NCBI GenBank assembly: GCA_900545545.1
Contig: UQZO01000003.1
Location: forward strand, 137,342-201,341
Reading direction: 5' to 3'
DNA from: an uncultured Subdoligranulum sp.
GTDB taxonomy: Bacteria > Bacillota > Clostridia > Oscillospirales > Ruminococcaceae
DNA: 64,000 bases
Shown: piece after piece, positions 44,338-51,725 of the stretch
Numbering within the stretch: position 1 is the stretch's first letter
Layout: the number at the start of each line of letters is the position of its first letter
Notes under the pieces: model-generated
What the model saw: the letters and a program-made list of their open reading frames with translations, nothing else
Told to the model about the DNA's origin: nothing
Databases searched by the model: none
Position numbers and translations under genes: made by a program

Positions 44338-44826
44338 TCACTGCGGGGATACTGCTACCTCGCCCAAGTTAATGATCTCCAGATCCTTGGACTGGGCGTA
44401 ACGGACCGTGTAGGCAGTGCCGCCGCTGTCAGCGGTCAAATAGCAGACGCAAACACTGCTGTTGTCCACCAGATGGCGATTGCGCTTGAACATACAACCC
44501 CGATAATACTCCTCGGAGGTGAAAACGACCTTGTCGGCGGCCTGCAAAATTTTCTGGTAGAGAAGTACATCGGAAGTCGGCCAACCTCTTGTTTGGTTTT
44601 TGCAGGGTAATACCAAAATCAGCCGGATGCGCGGATAGTCTTTTCGTAAATGCAGGACTTCTTGTGCGGCTAGAGTATCAAATCCCAAAGCGCCCCCTGC
44701 GCCGAAGTATCGGTATCCCCGCTCGATCAATCGGATGAGTTCCTTACGAAGCAAAGTTTGGAGAAAAGGCTGTCTTTCAGCGGGGATGATTCTGTGACCG
44801 GTAAAGCAAACGGTTTGTTCTCGCAT
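44338..44826 (-). CDS. SLOG-family (DUF1273-like) nucleotide-binding protein
   Basis: MREQTVCFTGHRIIPAERQP starts at 44826 after GGGAGGAAAATGAG. The 162-residue protein shows the SLOG/YpsA pattern: an initial strand with FTGHR, a helix, then YFGAGGALGFDTLAAQEVLH, LILVLPC, KVVFTSEEYYRG and the end strands SVCVCYLTADSGGTAYTVRY. Such Rossmann-like proteins are thought to bind nucleotides or nucleotide-derived signals. It is divergent from the Xre gene and shares an operator region with it. Confidence 0.8.
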   Translation of the reverse strand: MREQTVCFTGHRIIPAERQPFLQTLLRKELIRLIERGYRYFGAGGALGFDTLAAQEVLHLRKDYPRIRLILVLPCKNQTRGWPTSDVLLYQKILQAADKVVFTSEEYYRGCMFKRNRHLVDNSSVCVCYLTADSGGTAYTVRYAQSKDLEIINLGEVAVSPQ

Positions 44827-44861
44827 CTCATTTTCCTCCCTACAGTTTGTGATTTTATGAT

Positions 44862-44897
44862 ATCGCGTATTGTTTAGAAAAGTCAACAATACGCGAT
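44862..44897. promoter_or_regulatory. Operator between SLOG and xre genes
   Basis: ATCGCGTATTGTT (44862-44874) and AACAATACGCGAT (44885-44897) form a perfect 13-bp dyad with 10 bases between. It overlaps a leftward promoter: TTGACT (44881-44886), an 18-base spacer and TATCAT (44857-44862). The Xre protein is the obvious candidate ligand. Confidence 0.75.
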
Positions 44898-44919
44898 TAT
44901 TTAATTAACGGATTGTGGA

Positions 44920-44925
44920 TATAAT
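44920..44925 (+). promoter_or_regulatory. -10 box of the xre gene
   Basis: TATAAT at 44920-44925 is consensus; no good -35 box is visible at 16-18 bases, so activation or an extended element may be needed. Confidence 0.5.
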
Positions 44926-44952
44926 TTAACAAAACGCTAGGGAGGCGGGAAC

Positions 44953-45297
44953 TTGGCACAGGACAAAGAAGTATGCTTACAGGCGATGGCCCGGCGCATC
45001 GTGGAGCGCCGGAAGCAACTGGGGCTGACGCAGGAAGAACTGGCCGAAAAAAGCGATATGACCCCGCAAGCCATTTCGTATGCCGAGAGCGCAAAACGCG
45101 CAATGCGCCCGGACTCCTTATTGAAAATATCCGCTGCGTTGTGCGTCAGCGCAGACTATCTTCTCACAGGAGATATAGTGGATAAGGATTTGCTGATTCT
45201 CTCGGATAAAATGCGTCAGCTGACAACTTCGCAGATACGCTGCATTGAAACGATCATTGACGAGTGCATCCATCTTTTTTCGGAAGATGGGCAGTAA
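44953..45297 (+). CDS. Xre-family transcriptional regulator
   Basis: The start is TTG at 44953 after GGGAGGCGGG. The 114-residue protein has a helix-turn-helix at about residues 12-66: RRIVERRKQLGLTQEELAEK, SDMTPQAISYAES, DSLLKISAALCVSADYLLTG. A C-terminal helical part may dimerise. It probably controls its own gene and the divergent SLOG gene, and perhaps the element's transfer operon. Confidence 0.9.
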   Translation: MAQDKEVCLQAMARRIVERRKQLGLTQEELAEKSDMTPQAISYAESAKRAMRPDSLLKISAALCVSADYLLTGDIVDKDLLILSDKMRQLTTSQIRCIETIIDECIHLFSEDGQ

Positions 45298-45329
45298 TTC
45301 CGGTATCATTCGATAACACACAACAAAGA

Positions 45330-45380
45330 AAAAGGCGAAATCCCATACCTCGAAAGAGGAAGGGATTTCGCCTTTTCTTT
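45330..45380 (+). terminator. Large terminator hairpin with GAAA loop
   Basis: AAAAGGCGAAATCCC (45330-45344) pairs with GGGATTTCGCCTTTT (45362-45376). An inner CCTC/GAGG stem (48-51 and 56-59 of 453xx) closes a GAAA tetraloop, and CTTTT follows. It sits between xre and the DUF3846 gene, whose ribosome site GAAAGGAG follows after about 10 bases. Confidence 0.8.
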
Positions 45381-45405
45381 TATCTATTGCGAAAGGAGCG
45401 TTCCT

Positions 45406-45852
45406 ATGGATAAGGAACAGATCACCATTTTGTTTGTTCAGCCCGGCAAACGGCCTGTTGAAAAAACCATTCCCCATACCTTGCAAGACCTTCAAGCACA
45501 GGTGGGTGGGACGATTGAAATCGTTTATCCATGGCCCGACCGCCGCGTCGGCCTGGTTTGCAACGACGAAGGAAAACTGGAGGGGCTGCCACTGAACCGG
45601 GCGATCCCCGAAATTGAAGATGCAATCGCAGGGGACTTTTTCTTGTGCGGTCTGTGTGATACCGAGGAAGGGGGCGACCTGTGCAGCCTGGCGCCCGAAG
45701 ATATGGAATACATGAAGGAGCATTTTAAAGACCCGCACTTTTTCATGCAGACCAAAAGAGGAATCGGCTTTTTCCGCGTAACGCCTGCCGTTTATGCGGA
45801 TTTGATGGGGCGGTCAAAAAAGTCTCCGCCGCATGATCATGGGGAGCGATAA
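45406..45852 (+). CDS. DUF3846-family protein, second copy
   Basis: The 148-residue protein has ILFVQPGKRPVEKTIPHTLQ, LQAQVGGTIEIVYPWPD, VGLVCNDEGKLEGLPLNRAI and IAGDFFLCGLCDTEEGGDLC, the complete DUF3846 pattern. It is more typical than the copy at 13373. Function unknown. It is followed after 2 bases by the M23 gene. Confidence 0.85.
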   Translation: MDKEQITILFVQPGKRPVEKTIPHTLQDLQAQVGGTIEIVYPWPDRRVGLVCNDEGKLEGLPLNRAIPEIEDAIAGDFFLCGLCDTEEGGDLCSLAPEDMEYMKEHFKDPHFFMQTKRGIGFFRVTPAVYADLMGRSKKSPPHDHGER

Positions 45853-45854
45853 GC

Positions 45855-47567
45855 ATGAGTGCAAAAAAGAAAAACGGCATCCCCAAAGGGGTGGCAAAAA
45901 AAGTTGTGCAGCATACCGCCTACAAGGCTCAGGCGCAGGGCAGAAGGGCAGGGGAGGACCTGCGCAATACGGCTGATGGCGAAAGCACCACAGAGGGTTA
46001 CGCGCACGAAAAGGTAGAGGACTCCGCCAAAGAAACAGCATACGCCGCCGGTGATTTTACCTTTCAAGCTACCAAATTGCCCTACAGGGCATACCGGAAG
46101 GCACTTCAGAAAAGGCAAGCTGAAAAAGCAATCATCCCGGAAGAAGCGTCTCCAACAAAGGTGCGTGATACAGCCGAGGCAACAGTGCCGGAGGCTATGT
46201 CGAAAAGGCAACGGTACCGCCGTAAGCTCACGCAGGACAAAGCTGTTCAAGCTCAAGCGTGGCGGAAAGAGGTACGCAATGCGACAACGGCTTCTCCTCA
46301 ATCGTATCAGCCGGATTGGCGTCAGCGGTTCAGAAAGCACCAGATTCAGGTCAAGGCTGTGCGGGCCAAGATAGCGGAGAACAAAGCACGGCACACGGGT
46401 GCTCACGCTTTGCCAACGCCTAAACTCCCCAAGAGCACGAGCAAGCCGATTCGTGAACAGCTACAGCGCATGGCTAATTATTTGCTGGGGAAATTGAAGC
46501 AGCTGCTGATCCATGCGGCTGGAGCGCTGGTGAACGCACTGGTCTATCTGGTGGGAGCGGGTGGTGTCGTTTTGGTACTTACCCTCGTGATTGGAGCTGC
46601 CGCCGCTATTTTGGGAAGCCCTATGGGAATATTGTTTGCGGATGAAAGTGGCGACCCCAACAGCATTCCCATCGCGGAGATCGTGTTGGAGGCCAACACC
46701 GATTTTGGCGAAACCATCAGTGATCTGGTGACGGCCCACCCAGAATGCAGCAATGTGGAATTTCATTATGAATACGAAGACGGCCACACCTGGGCCAGCT
46801 ATTGGCCAGAGGTGTTGGCCGTCTTTGCGGTTAATCAGAACCTGAACGGGGATGATGATGTAATTGTGATCGACAGAGAAAAAGCTGATTTGCTTATCGA
46901 CACCTTTTGGATGATGCACCGTATCGAAAGTGAGGTAGAGGAGGTGGAGGTGCCTGCCGATGAGTCCGAGGAAAGTGAGGATGCCGAAACCCAAACAGAG
47001 TACATTTTGCACATCACCGTGACCAGCCTGCCCGTGGACGATCTGGCTCACGACTTGTTGTTTACAGATGATCAGATGGATATTCTGCATCAGCTGCTCT
47101 CGGATGAGATGCGCCCTATGCTAGTGCAGCTTTGCGGCACAGGAATCGGAACGGGCACAGGGGTGCCGCCGGTAGGCGAGGGGGCTCTCTTGTGGCCTCT
47201 GCCAGGTCATACCAGTATGACCACCCAGTTTGGAGAAGCGGATGCTTTCGGCAATCCCGGACACCGAGGCATTGATATACCCGCCCCGGAAGGAACACCC
47301 ATTTTGGCTGCTCACAGTGGTACCGTGCTGATCTGCGGTTGGAATGATAGCTTTGGCAATCAGGTTCTGATTGACGATGGGGCCGGGTTCTCTACACGCT
47401 ATGCACACATGACGGTCACCGCTGTTTCGCCGGGTGCTGTGGTCACCGCCGGCCAGATAATCGGCTATGTGGGAAGTACCGGCGACTCCACTGGCAATCA
47501 CCTGCATTTTGAGGTGAGTGTTGGAGGCAACCTTACGGACCCGTTGGGTTATGTGGCACCACAATAA
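45855..47567 (+). CDS. Membrane-anchored M23 peptidase of the transfer apparatus
   Basis: The 570-residue protein has a long basic cytoplasmic N-terminus (about residues 1-215). One membrane helix follows (about 218-250, with VYLVGAGGVVLVLTLVIGAA). Then comes an extracellular acidic region and a C-terminal LytM/M23 domain with GHRGIDIPAPEGTPILAAHS (about 467) and GDSTGNHLHFEV (about 546-557). The zinc ligands H..D and HLH are present. It should cut peptidoglycan to let the channel pass, as VirB1/TcpG-like hydrolases do. Confidence 0.9.
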   Translation: MSAKKKNGIPKGVAKKVVQHTAYKAQAQGRRAGEDLRNTADGESTTEGYAHEKVEDSAKETAYAAGDFTFQATKLPYRAYRKALQKRQAEKAIIPEEASPTKVRDTAEATVPEAMSKRQRYRRKLTQDKAVQAQAWRKEVRNATTASPQSYQPDWRQRFRKHQIQVKAVRAKIAENKARHTGAHALPTPKLPKSTSKPIREQLQRMANYLLGKLKQLLIHAAGALVNALVYLVGAGGVVLVLTLVIGAAAAILGSPMGILFADESGDPNSIPIAEIVLEANTDFGETISDLVTAHPECSNVEFHYEYEDGHTWASYWPEVLAVFAVNQNLNGDDDVIVIDREKADLLIDTFWMMHRIESEVEEVEVPADESEESEDAETQTEYILHITVTSLPVDDLAHDLLFTDDQMDILHQLLSDEMRPMLVQLCGTGIGTGTGVPPVGEGALLWPLPGHTSMTTQFGEADAFGNPGHRGIDIPAPEGTPILAAHSGTVLICGWNDSFGNQVLIDDGAGFSTRYAHMTVTAVSPGAVVTAGQIIGYVGSTGDSTGNHLHFEVSVGGNLTDPLGYVAPQ

Positions 47568-47569
47568 AA

Positions 47570-47606
47570 GAGAGCTGTCTCGCTATGAGACAGCTCTCGC
47601 TTATTT
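47570..47606. terminator. Terminator between the M23 gene and a convergent small gene
   Basis: GAGAGCTGTCTC (47570-47581) pairs perfectly with GAGACAGCTCTC (47587-47598) around GCTAT; GCTTATTT follows. It lies between convergent genes. Confidence 0.8.
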
Positions 47607-47613
47607 GAAACAA

Positions 47614-47820
47614 TCAGTGTGACCAGATATTATTTTCCAGATCCCGCAGACGAGCGCGATAATCCTGTACCATTTTCTCGGTTTTCTCGACATCCGGGAA
47701 GGTGACCAGGTAGTCGTCGCCAGCCTGATGAAAGGTGATGACTCCGGCAAGACCGGCCATTTCGGCAACCTTGATGAGAGTGTGAAAATCATACTCCATG
47801 GAACTGAACAGGACATTCAT
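47614..47820 (-). CDS. Small hypothetical protein (68 aa)
   Basis: MNVLFSSMEYDFHTLIKVAE starts at 47820 with AAAGGAG before it. It continues GVITFHQAGDDYLVTFPDVE and a helical tail. I do not recognise it; the strand-helix pattern looks like a small folded domain. It is the last gene of the leftward SOS-type cluster (LexA-like, SRAP, this gene). Confidence 0.65.
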   Translation of the reverse strand: MNVLFSSMEYDFHTLIKVAEMAGLAGVITFHQAGDDYLVTFPDVEKTEKMVQDYRARLRDLENNIWSH

Positions 47821-47869
47821 GGGAATGCGCTCCTTTGAAAAACTAAATTCTCACAACTTCATAAGCATA

Positions 47870-48475
47870 TCACATCAGGTCCCCAAAACGCAACTGCCCA
47901 TCTTCACTGCTGCGCTGTAAAGCCGGAGGCGTAATTGTCAACAACTGCAACGCTGTTTGGGAGTCGGTCAGCCAGGGCCGGACCTGTTCGTGTGTCAGGA
48001 TAAGCGGCATACGGTCATGGATGTCCTTTACGGTTCCGTTGGGAACCGTGGTCAGGATGACAAAGCAGTTGACGCCTTCTATATTATCGTAGATGCCCGC
48101 TAGATAGATCGGTTTGCCCGGCAGCTGGAAAAAATACTTATGCTTGCCTGCATCCCACTCATAGTATCCACTGGCAGGGATCACACAGCGCTGCGCGGCC
48201 ATGCTTCGGCGGAACATCGGTTTCTCGCAAACAGTTTCGGCGCGGGCATTGATCATCAAACCACCGCGCCAGCCGGGGATGCCCCACCGCTGGAATTCCG
48301 CCACAACTTTATCGCCGCTGGCAATCAGCACCGGAGCTTCAGAAGTAGGTGCAATGTCACCCGCCATGGGAAAGTTCAGTTCGTTGTGCTGCCCGCTGCT
48401 GCGGCGCTGAGCATCCCGGACGATTTGACGAAATTCCTTATATTCTTGGGTTGAGAAAAGATAACGCCCACACAT
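47870..48475 (-). CDS. SRAP-family abasic-site processing protein (YedK/HMCES-like)
   Basis: The start at 48475 gives MCGRYLFSTQEYKEF, which puts the catalytic cysteine at position 2 as required after methionine removal; a longer frame to 48514 would abolish that. The 201-residue protein also has LMINARAETVCEKPMFRRSM, CVIPASGYYEWDAG and KDIHDRMPLILTHEQV with the conserved His. SRAP proteins form a stable link with abasic sites in single-stranded DNA and shield them. This suits an element transferred as single strand. It lies 23 bases after the LexA-like gene. Confidence 0.93.
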   Translation of the reverse strand: MCGRYLFSTQEYKEFRQIVRDAQRRSSGQHNELNFPMAGDIAPTSEAPVLIASGDKVVAEFQRWGIPGWRGGLMINARAETVCEKPMFRRSMAAQRCVIPASGYYEWDAGKHKYFFQLPGKPIYLAGIYDNIEGVNCFVILTTVPNGTVKDIHDRMPLILTHEQVRPWLTDSQTALQLLTITPPALQRSSEDGQLRFGDLM

Positions 48476-48498
48476 ACAGCCTGATCCTTTCTGGAAGA

Positions 48499-49182
48499 TT
48501 ATCCCACTACGCATCCCATGATCCGAAACTCATCCGCTTCTGTAATAGAGATGGGAGCATACTTCGTATTAAGAGAAATCAAAGATACGCCGTGTTCGTC
48601 GCGGTGCAGTTTCTTGCAGTAACCCTGATCGTTCAGTACGCACAGCACGATCTCGCCATTCTCCGCAGTTTCTGCTTTACGAGCCCATACGATTTGTCCG
48701 TCCGCAAAGCGGGGCGACATACTGTCACCGGCCAATCGGACACCGAACTCGGCGTTTGCAGGAACGGAATCGTCCACCTCCATCTCCTCCGATACATCAT
48801 CGTCCAGCCACTGACCGGTACCAGCGGAAGCGGGTTGGAGATACACCGGTAATACCCGAAGCACAGGTTGGACGTTTTCCCGAAATTGGGGAGAGTGCAA
48901 TAGCAAGTTACGGTACTCCTCCAAGCGATCCAACCCCAGTTTGTTGAGCCGGGCTTCGTCTGAATCAAAAAACAGTTCCGACACTTCGTGGTAACCCAGT
49001 GCCCTTGCCAGAGCAATGGCTTGTGTCACTTTGGGCTCGCGATCTCCGCCTTCCCAGGCAGCCAGTGTGCGTGCCACAACCGCTTTTTCTGCGGGCAGAT
49101 AGGCGTGCATTCGGGCAACTACCTGCTCACGGGTCAGTTTTTGGGCTTCACGGGCTTGTTTGATTCGATCTCTCCAGCTCAT
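48499..49182 (-). CDS. LexA/CI-like S24 repressor with Xre helix-turn-helix
   Basis: The 227-residue protein has an N-terminal helix-turn-helix (RIKQAREAQKLTREQVVARM, AEKAVVARTLAAWEGGDREP) and a linker with a likely self-cleavage site PASAGTGQW. The C-terminal S24 peptidase has GDSMSPRFADGQIVWARKAE (catalytic Ser) and GYCKKLHRDEHG (catalytic Lys). It should be inactivated by RecA filaments and derepress the divergent polymerase gene and its own operon with SRAP. Confidence 0.93.
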   Translation of the reverse strand: MSWRDRIKQAREAQKLTREQVVARMHAYLPAEKAVVARTLAAWEGGDREPKVTQAIALARALGYHEVSELFFDSDEARLNKLGLDRLEEYRNLLLHSPQFRENVQPVLRVLPVYLQPASAGTGQWLDDDVSEEMEVDDSVPANAEFGVRLAGDSMSPRFADGQIVWARKAETAENGEIVLCVLNDQGYCKKLHRDEHGVSLISLNTKYAPISITEADEFRIMGCVVG

Positions 49183-49201
49183 GGTACTTCACCTCATGAA
49201 T

Positions 49202-49230
49202 AGTATATCCTGTTTCCTCTGTAAAGTCAA
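49202..49230 (-). promoter_or_regulatory. Promoter of the LexA-like/SRAP operon
   Basis: On the minus strand TTGACT (49225-49230), a 17-base spacer and TATACT (49202-49207) form a strong promoter 20 bases before the start. Confidence 0.8.
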
Positions 49231-49236
49231 TGGTAC

Positions 49237-49245
49237 ATTTACACG
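49237..49245 (-). promoter_or_regulatory. Candidate repressor half-site (left)
   Basis: On the minus strand this reads CGTGTAAAT, the same as 49280-49288 on the plus strand. It lies just upstream of the -35 box of the LexA-like gene. Confidence 0.5.
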
Positions 49246-49264
49246 GGTTATCAAAAATAAGTAC

Positions 49265-49293
49265 TTGAAATTGACGAAACGTGTAAATATAAT
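49265..49293 (+). promoter_or_regulatory. Promoter of the Y-family polymerase gene with repressor site
   Basis: TTGAAA (49265-49270), 17 bases and TATAAT (49288-49293) form a near-consensus promoter. CGTGTAAAT (49280-49288) covers the spacer and the start of the -10 box, so a bound repressor would block it. The ribosome site is GGAGGTGAGGGGGTGAGG. Confidence 0.75.
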
Positions 49294-49313
49294 GGAGGTG
49301 AGGGGGTGAGGTG

Positions 49314-49358
49314 ATGGCCCGCCAACGGCATATTCTGCACTGTGATTGCAACTGCTTT
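49314..49358 (+). CDS. Y-family DNA polymerase, 5' exon (15 codons)
   Basis: The ATG at 49314 encodes MARQRHILHCDCNCF. At that point the group II intron starts (GTGTGACACG). Joined to base 51726 the product continues YASVEMQENPQLRG, making the family motif DxNxFYASVE. Without intron recognition the gene would be annotated with a false start and no catalytic first aspartate. Confidence 0.92.
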
Positions 49359-51725
49359 GTGTGACACGCAAGTCACTTGATTGATTGTCCTCCAAATGAG
49401 AGGACCCGCTGTGCCGTCGGCGGCGCCTACCGTTCACAAAGTGGTCAGTAATGCCCATGAGGAAACGGAACGGGACACAGTAGCCCTTTCTCTGAATGAG
49501 AAGGAGCGGCAACCGCGAGGAAGCCGCAAGACTGTTAGCAACGATACAGTCAGGGAGCAGGCGAAGATAATATGACTAAGAAATCTGAACTGCTGATAAA
49601 CGTCGTTATTGCAGAATAGGCCAAAGTTGCTGTCAGGCCTGACCCAAAACGGGGCTGAAGTCGGATGTTCCTCTGAATGCATAGGAACACACGGTCGAAT
49701 GGCTTCCGGCGAAAAGGCAGAGTCTACGTTATCTGTATCGATCAAGTGGAACGTGGTAAGCCCGTACCTTCCCATAACTGTATGGAAGGTTTCCCGCGAG
49801 GGACGCTAATGAAGGTGCGGGTACAGGAGGACGGAAAAAGCGAATGCCTGGCTGTAACGGCCGGGATAGAGGTTGCAACATTACCTTGCCCGAAAGGGTG
49901 CAGACTTCCGTCTGGTCTTTCTTTGCAAGAGAATTTGAGAAATTTCTGAAAGGGGTAAAGCAGATGAACAGGAAACTGTGTGCGACTCCTCGCGTCGGTC
50001 AGCACTGGCAAGACATTGACTTTGCCAATGCAGAAAAGTGCGTGAAGAAACTGCAAATGCGTATTGCAAAGGCCGTAAAGGAAAGAAAGTGGGGCAAGGT
50101 CAAAGCCCTGCAATGGACACTGACGCACTCGTATTATGCGAAAGTGCTCGCAGTGAAACAAGTGACAGAAAACAGAGGGAAACGAACTTCCGGTGTTGAC
50201 CATGAACTTTGGGACACCCCCGACGGTAAATTGAAAGCGATCGGAAAATTAAAACGACACGGCTACCGACCGTTACCGCTTCGGCGTGTGTATATACCAA
50301 AGAAAAACGGGAAGCTTCGTCCCCTCAGCATTCCAACCATGACAGACAGAGCCATGCAAACCTTGTACAGGTTCGCGCTCGACCCCGTTGCGGAAACAAC
50401 GGCAGATGCTCACTCATACGGATTTCGCAAAGGACGTTGCGTGCAAGATGCCATTGAACACTGCTTCACAAGTCTAAGCCGCGGCACATCACCGGCTTGG
50501 ATTCTGGAGGGAGACATCAAAGGATGCTTTGATCATATCAGCCACAAATGGCTACTGGATAATATTCCGATGGACAAAGAAATCCTTGGAAAATTTCTAA
50601 AGAGCGGTTTCGTGGATGGCGGTATCTTCCACAATTCGGAAGAAGGCACCCCGCAGGGCGGTACGATTTCGACTGTGCTTTGTAACATGACGCTGGATGG
50701 ATTGGAGCCCTTACTGAAAGAGAGATTCGTGCGCAACTACAGGAACGGTCGGATGTACAATCCAAAAGTCAACTTTACTCGATATGCCGACGACTTTATT
50801 GTGACGGGAGAAAGTCCCGAGCTGCTGGATGAACAAGTAAAACCACTCATCCGGCAATTCCTCCAGGAGCGAGGCCTTACCCTGTCAGAAGAAAAAACCA
50901 AGATTACGCATATCGAAGATGGGTTTGATTTCTTGGGATGTAACATCCGAAAGTTCAAAGGAAAATTGCTTACACGGCCATCCAAAACATCCGAAAAAGC
51001 GTTTCTCGCTAAAATTCGAGCGGTGATTCGGGCCAATCGGATGGCACGCCAACAAGACCTCATTGCCAAACTGAACCCTATTATCCGAGGATGGACAAAC
51101 TTCCACCGTTTCAACGTCGCTTCCAGGGTGTTTCACCATGCCGACTTTCAGATTTACCAAGCATTGTGGAAATGGGCAAAAAGACGGCATCCTAACAAAG
51201 GAAGTCGCTGGATCGCCCAACGATATTTCCATCGCATTGGTAATCGTACCTGGACATTTTCTGTCCAATGGCGGAGAACGGATGGCAGTACAGGGTACTA
51301 TGCCTTGGAATACGCGAGCGATGTGAAAATTGCTCGCTATCCCAAAATTCAGGACGGAGCCAATCCCTATGATGAGGAATGGCAGCTGTATTTTGAAGAA
51401 CGGGAAACGGATAAAATGCGTATCAGTGTAAAAGGCAATGCCACGCTCAGGAAAATCTTCCGAATTCAGAAAGGGCGCTGCGCGCTTTGCGGTGAGCGTT
51501 TAACCCTGGAAACTGGTGCGCGGTGTCACAAATACACCGATGGAATGCGTACGATGAACTATTTGGTTCATCCAAGTTGTCACAGGAAAACCCATTCTTT
51601 TCCATTCTTGCGACCGGCTTATTGCGGCAGTAATAGGCTTTGAAAGGCTTGAGCCGTATGACGGGAAACTGTCACGTACGGTTCTTAGGGGAGGGGTGGG
51701 CAGTAATGCCCATCTCTTACCCGAC
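49359..51725 (+). mobile_element. Group II intron 2 (2367 bases) in the polymerase gene
   Basis: It begins GTGTGACACG (GUGYG) and ends CCCGAC directly before TAT-GCC-AGC of the 3' exon. Domain V at 51651-51685 is canonical: GAGCCGTATGAC, GGGAAA loop region, and GTCACGTACGGTTC. It encodes a reverse transcriptase in the same direction. The part 49359-49963 is the 5' RNA structural region without a gene. Boundaries are fixed by exact restoration of the polymerase frame. Confidence 0.94.
49964..51643 (+). CDS. ltrA: Group II intron reverse transcriptase/maturase with HNH endonuclease (intron 2)
   Basis: MNRKLCATPRVGQHWQDIDF at 49964 follows GAAAGGGGTAAAG; a longer frame starts at 49844 without such a site. 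The 559-residue protein has KKNGKLRPLSIPTMTDRAMQ, LEGDIKGCFDHISHKWLLDN, GTPQGGTISTVLCNMTLDGL and FTRYADDFIVTG with YADD. A maturase domain follows (IIRGWTNFHRFNVASRVF) and a C-terminal HNH domain (CALCGERL, then VHPSCHRKTH). It is of a different lineage from the intron 1 protein and appears intact. Confidence 0.95.
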   Translation: MNRKLCATPRVGQHWQDIDFANAEKCVKKLQMRIAKAVKERKWGKVKALQWTLTHSYYAKVLAVKQVTENRGKRTSGVDHELWDTPDGKLKAIGKLKRHGYRPLPLRRVYIPKKNGKLRPLSIPTMTDRAMQTLYRFALDPVAETTADAHSYGFRKGRCVQDAIEHCFTSLSRGTSPAWILEGDIKGCFDHISHKWLLDNIPMDKEILGKFLKSGFVDGGIFHNSEEGTPQGGTISTVLCNMTLDGLEPLLKERFVRNYRNGRMYNPKVNFTRYADDFIVTGESPELLDEQVKPLIRQFLQERGLTLSEEKTKITHIEDGFDFLGCNIRKFKGKLLTRPSKTSEKAFLAKIRAVIRANRMARQQDLIAKLNPIIRGWTNFHRFNVASRVFHHADFQIYQALWKWAKRRHPNKGSRWIAQRYFHRIGNRTWTFSVQWRRTDGSTGYYALEYASDVKIARYPKIQDGANPYDEEWQLYFEERETDKMRISVKGNATLRKIFRIQKGRCALCGERLTLETGARCHKYTDGMRTMNYLVHPSCHRKTHSFPFLRPAYCGSNRL

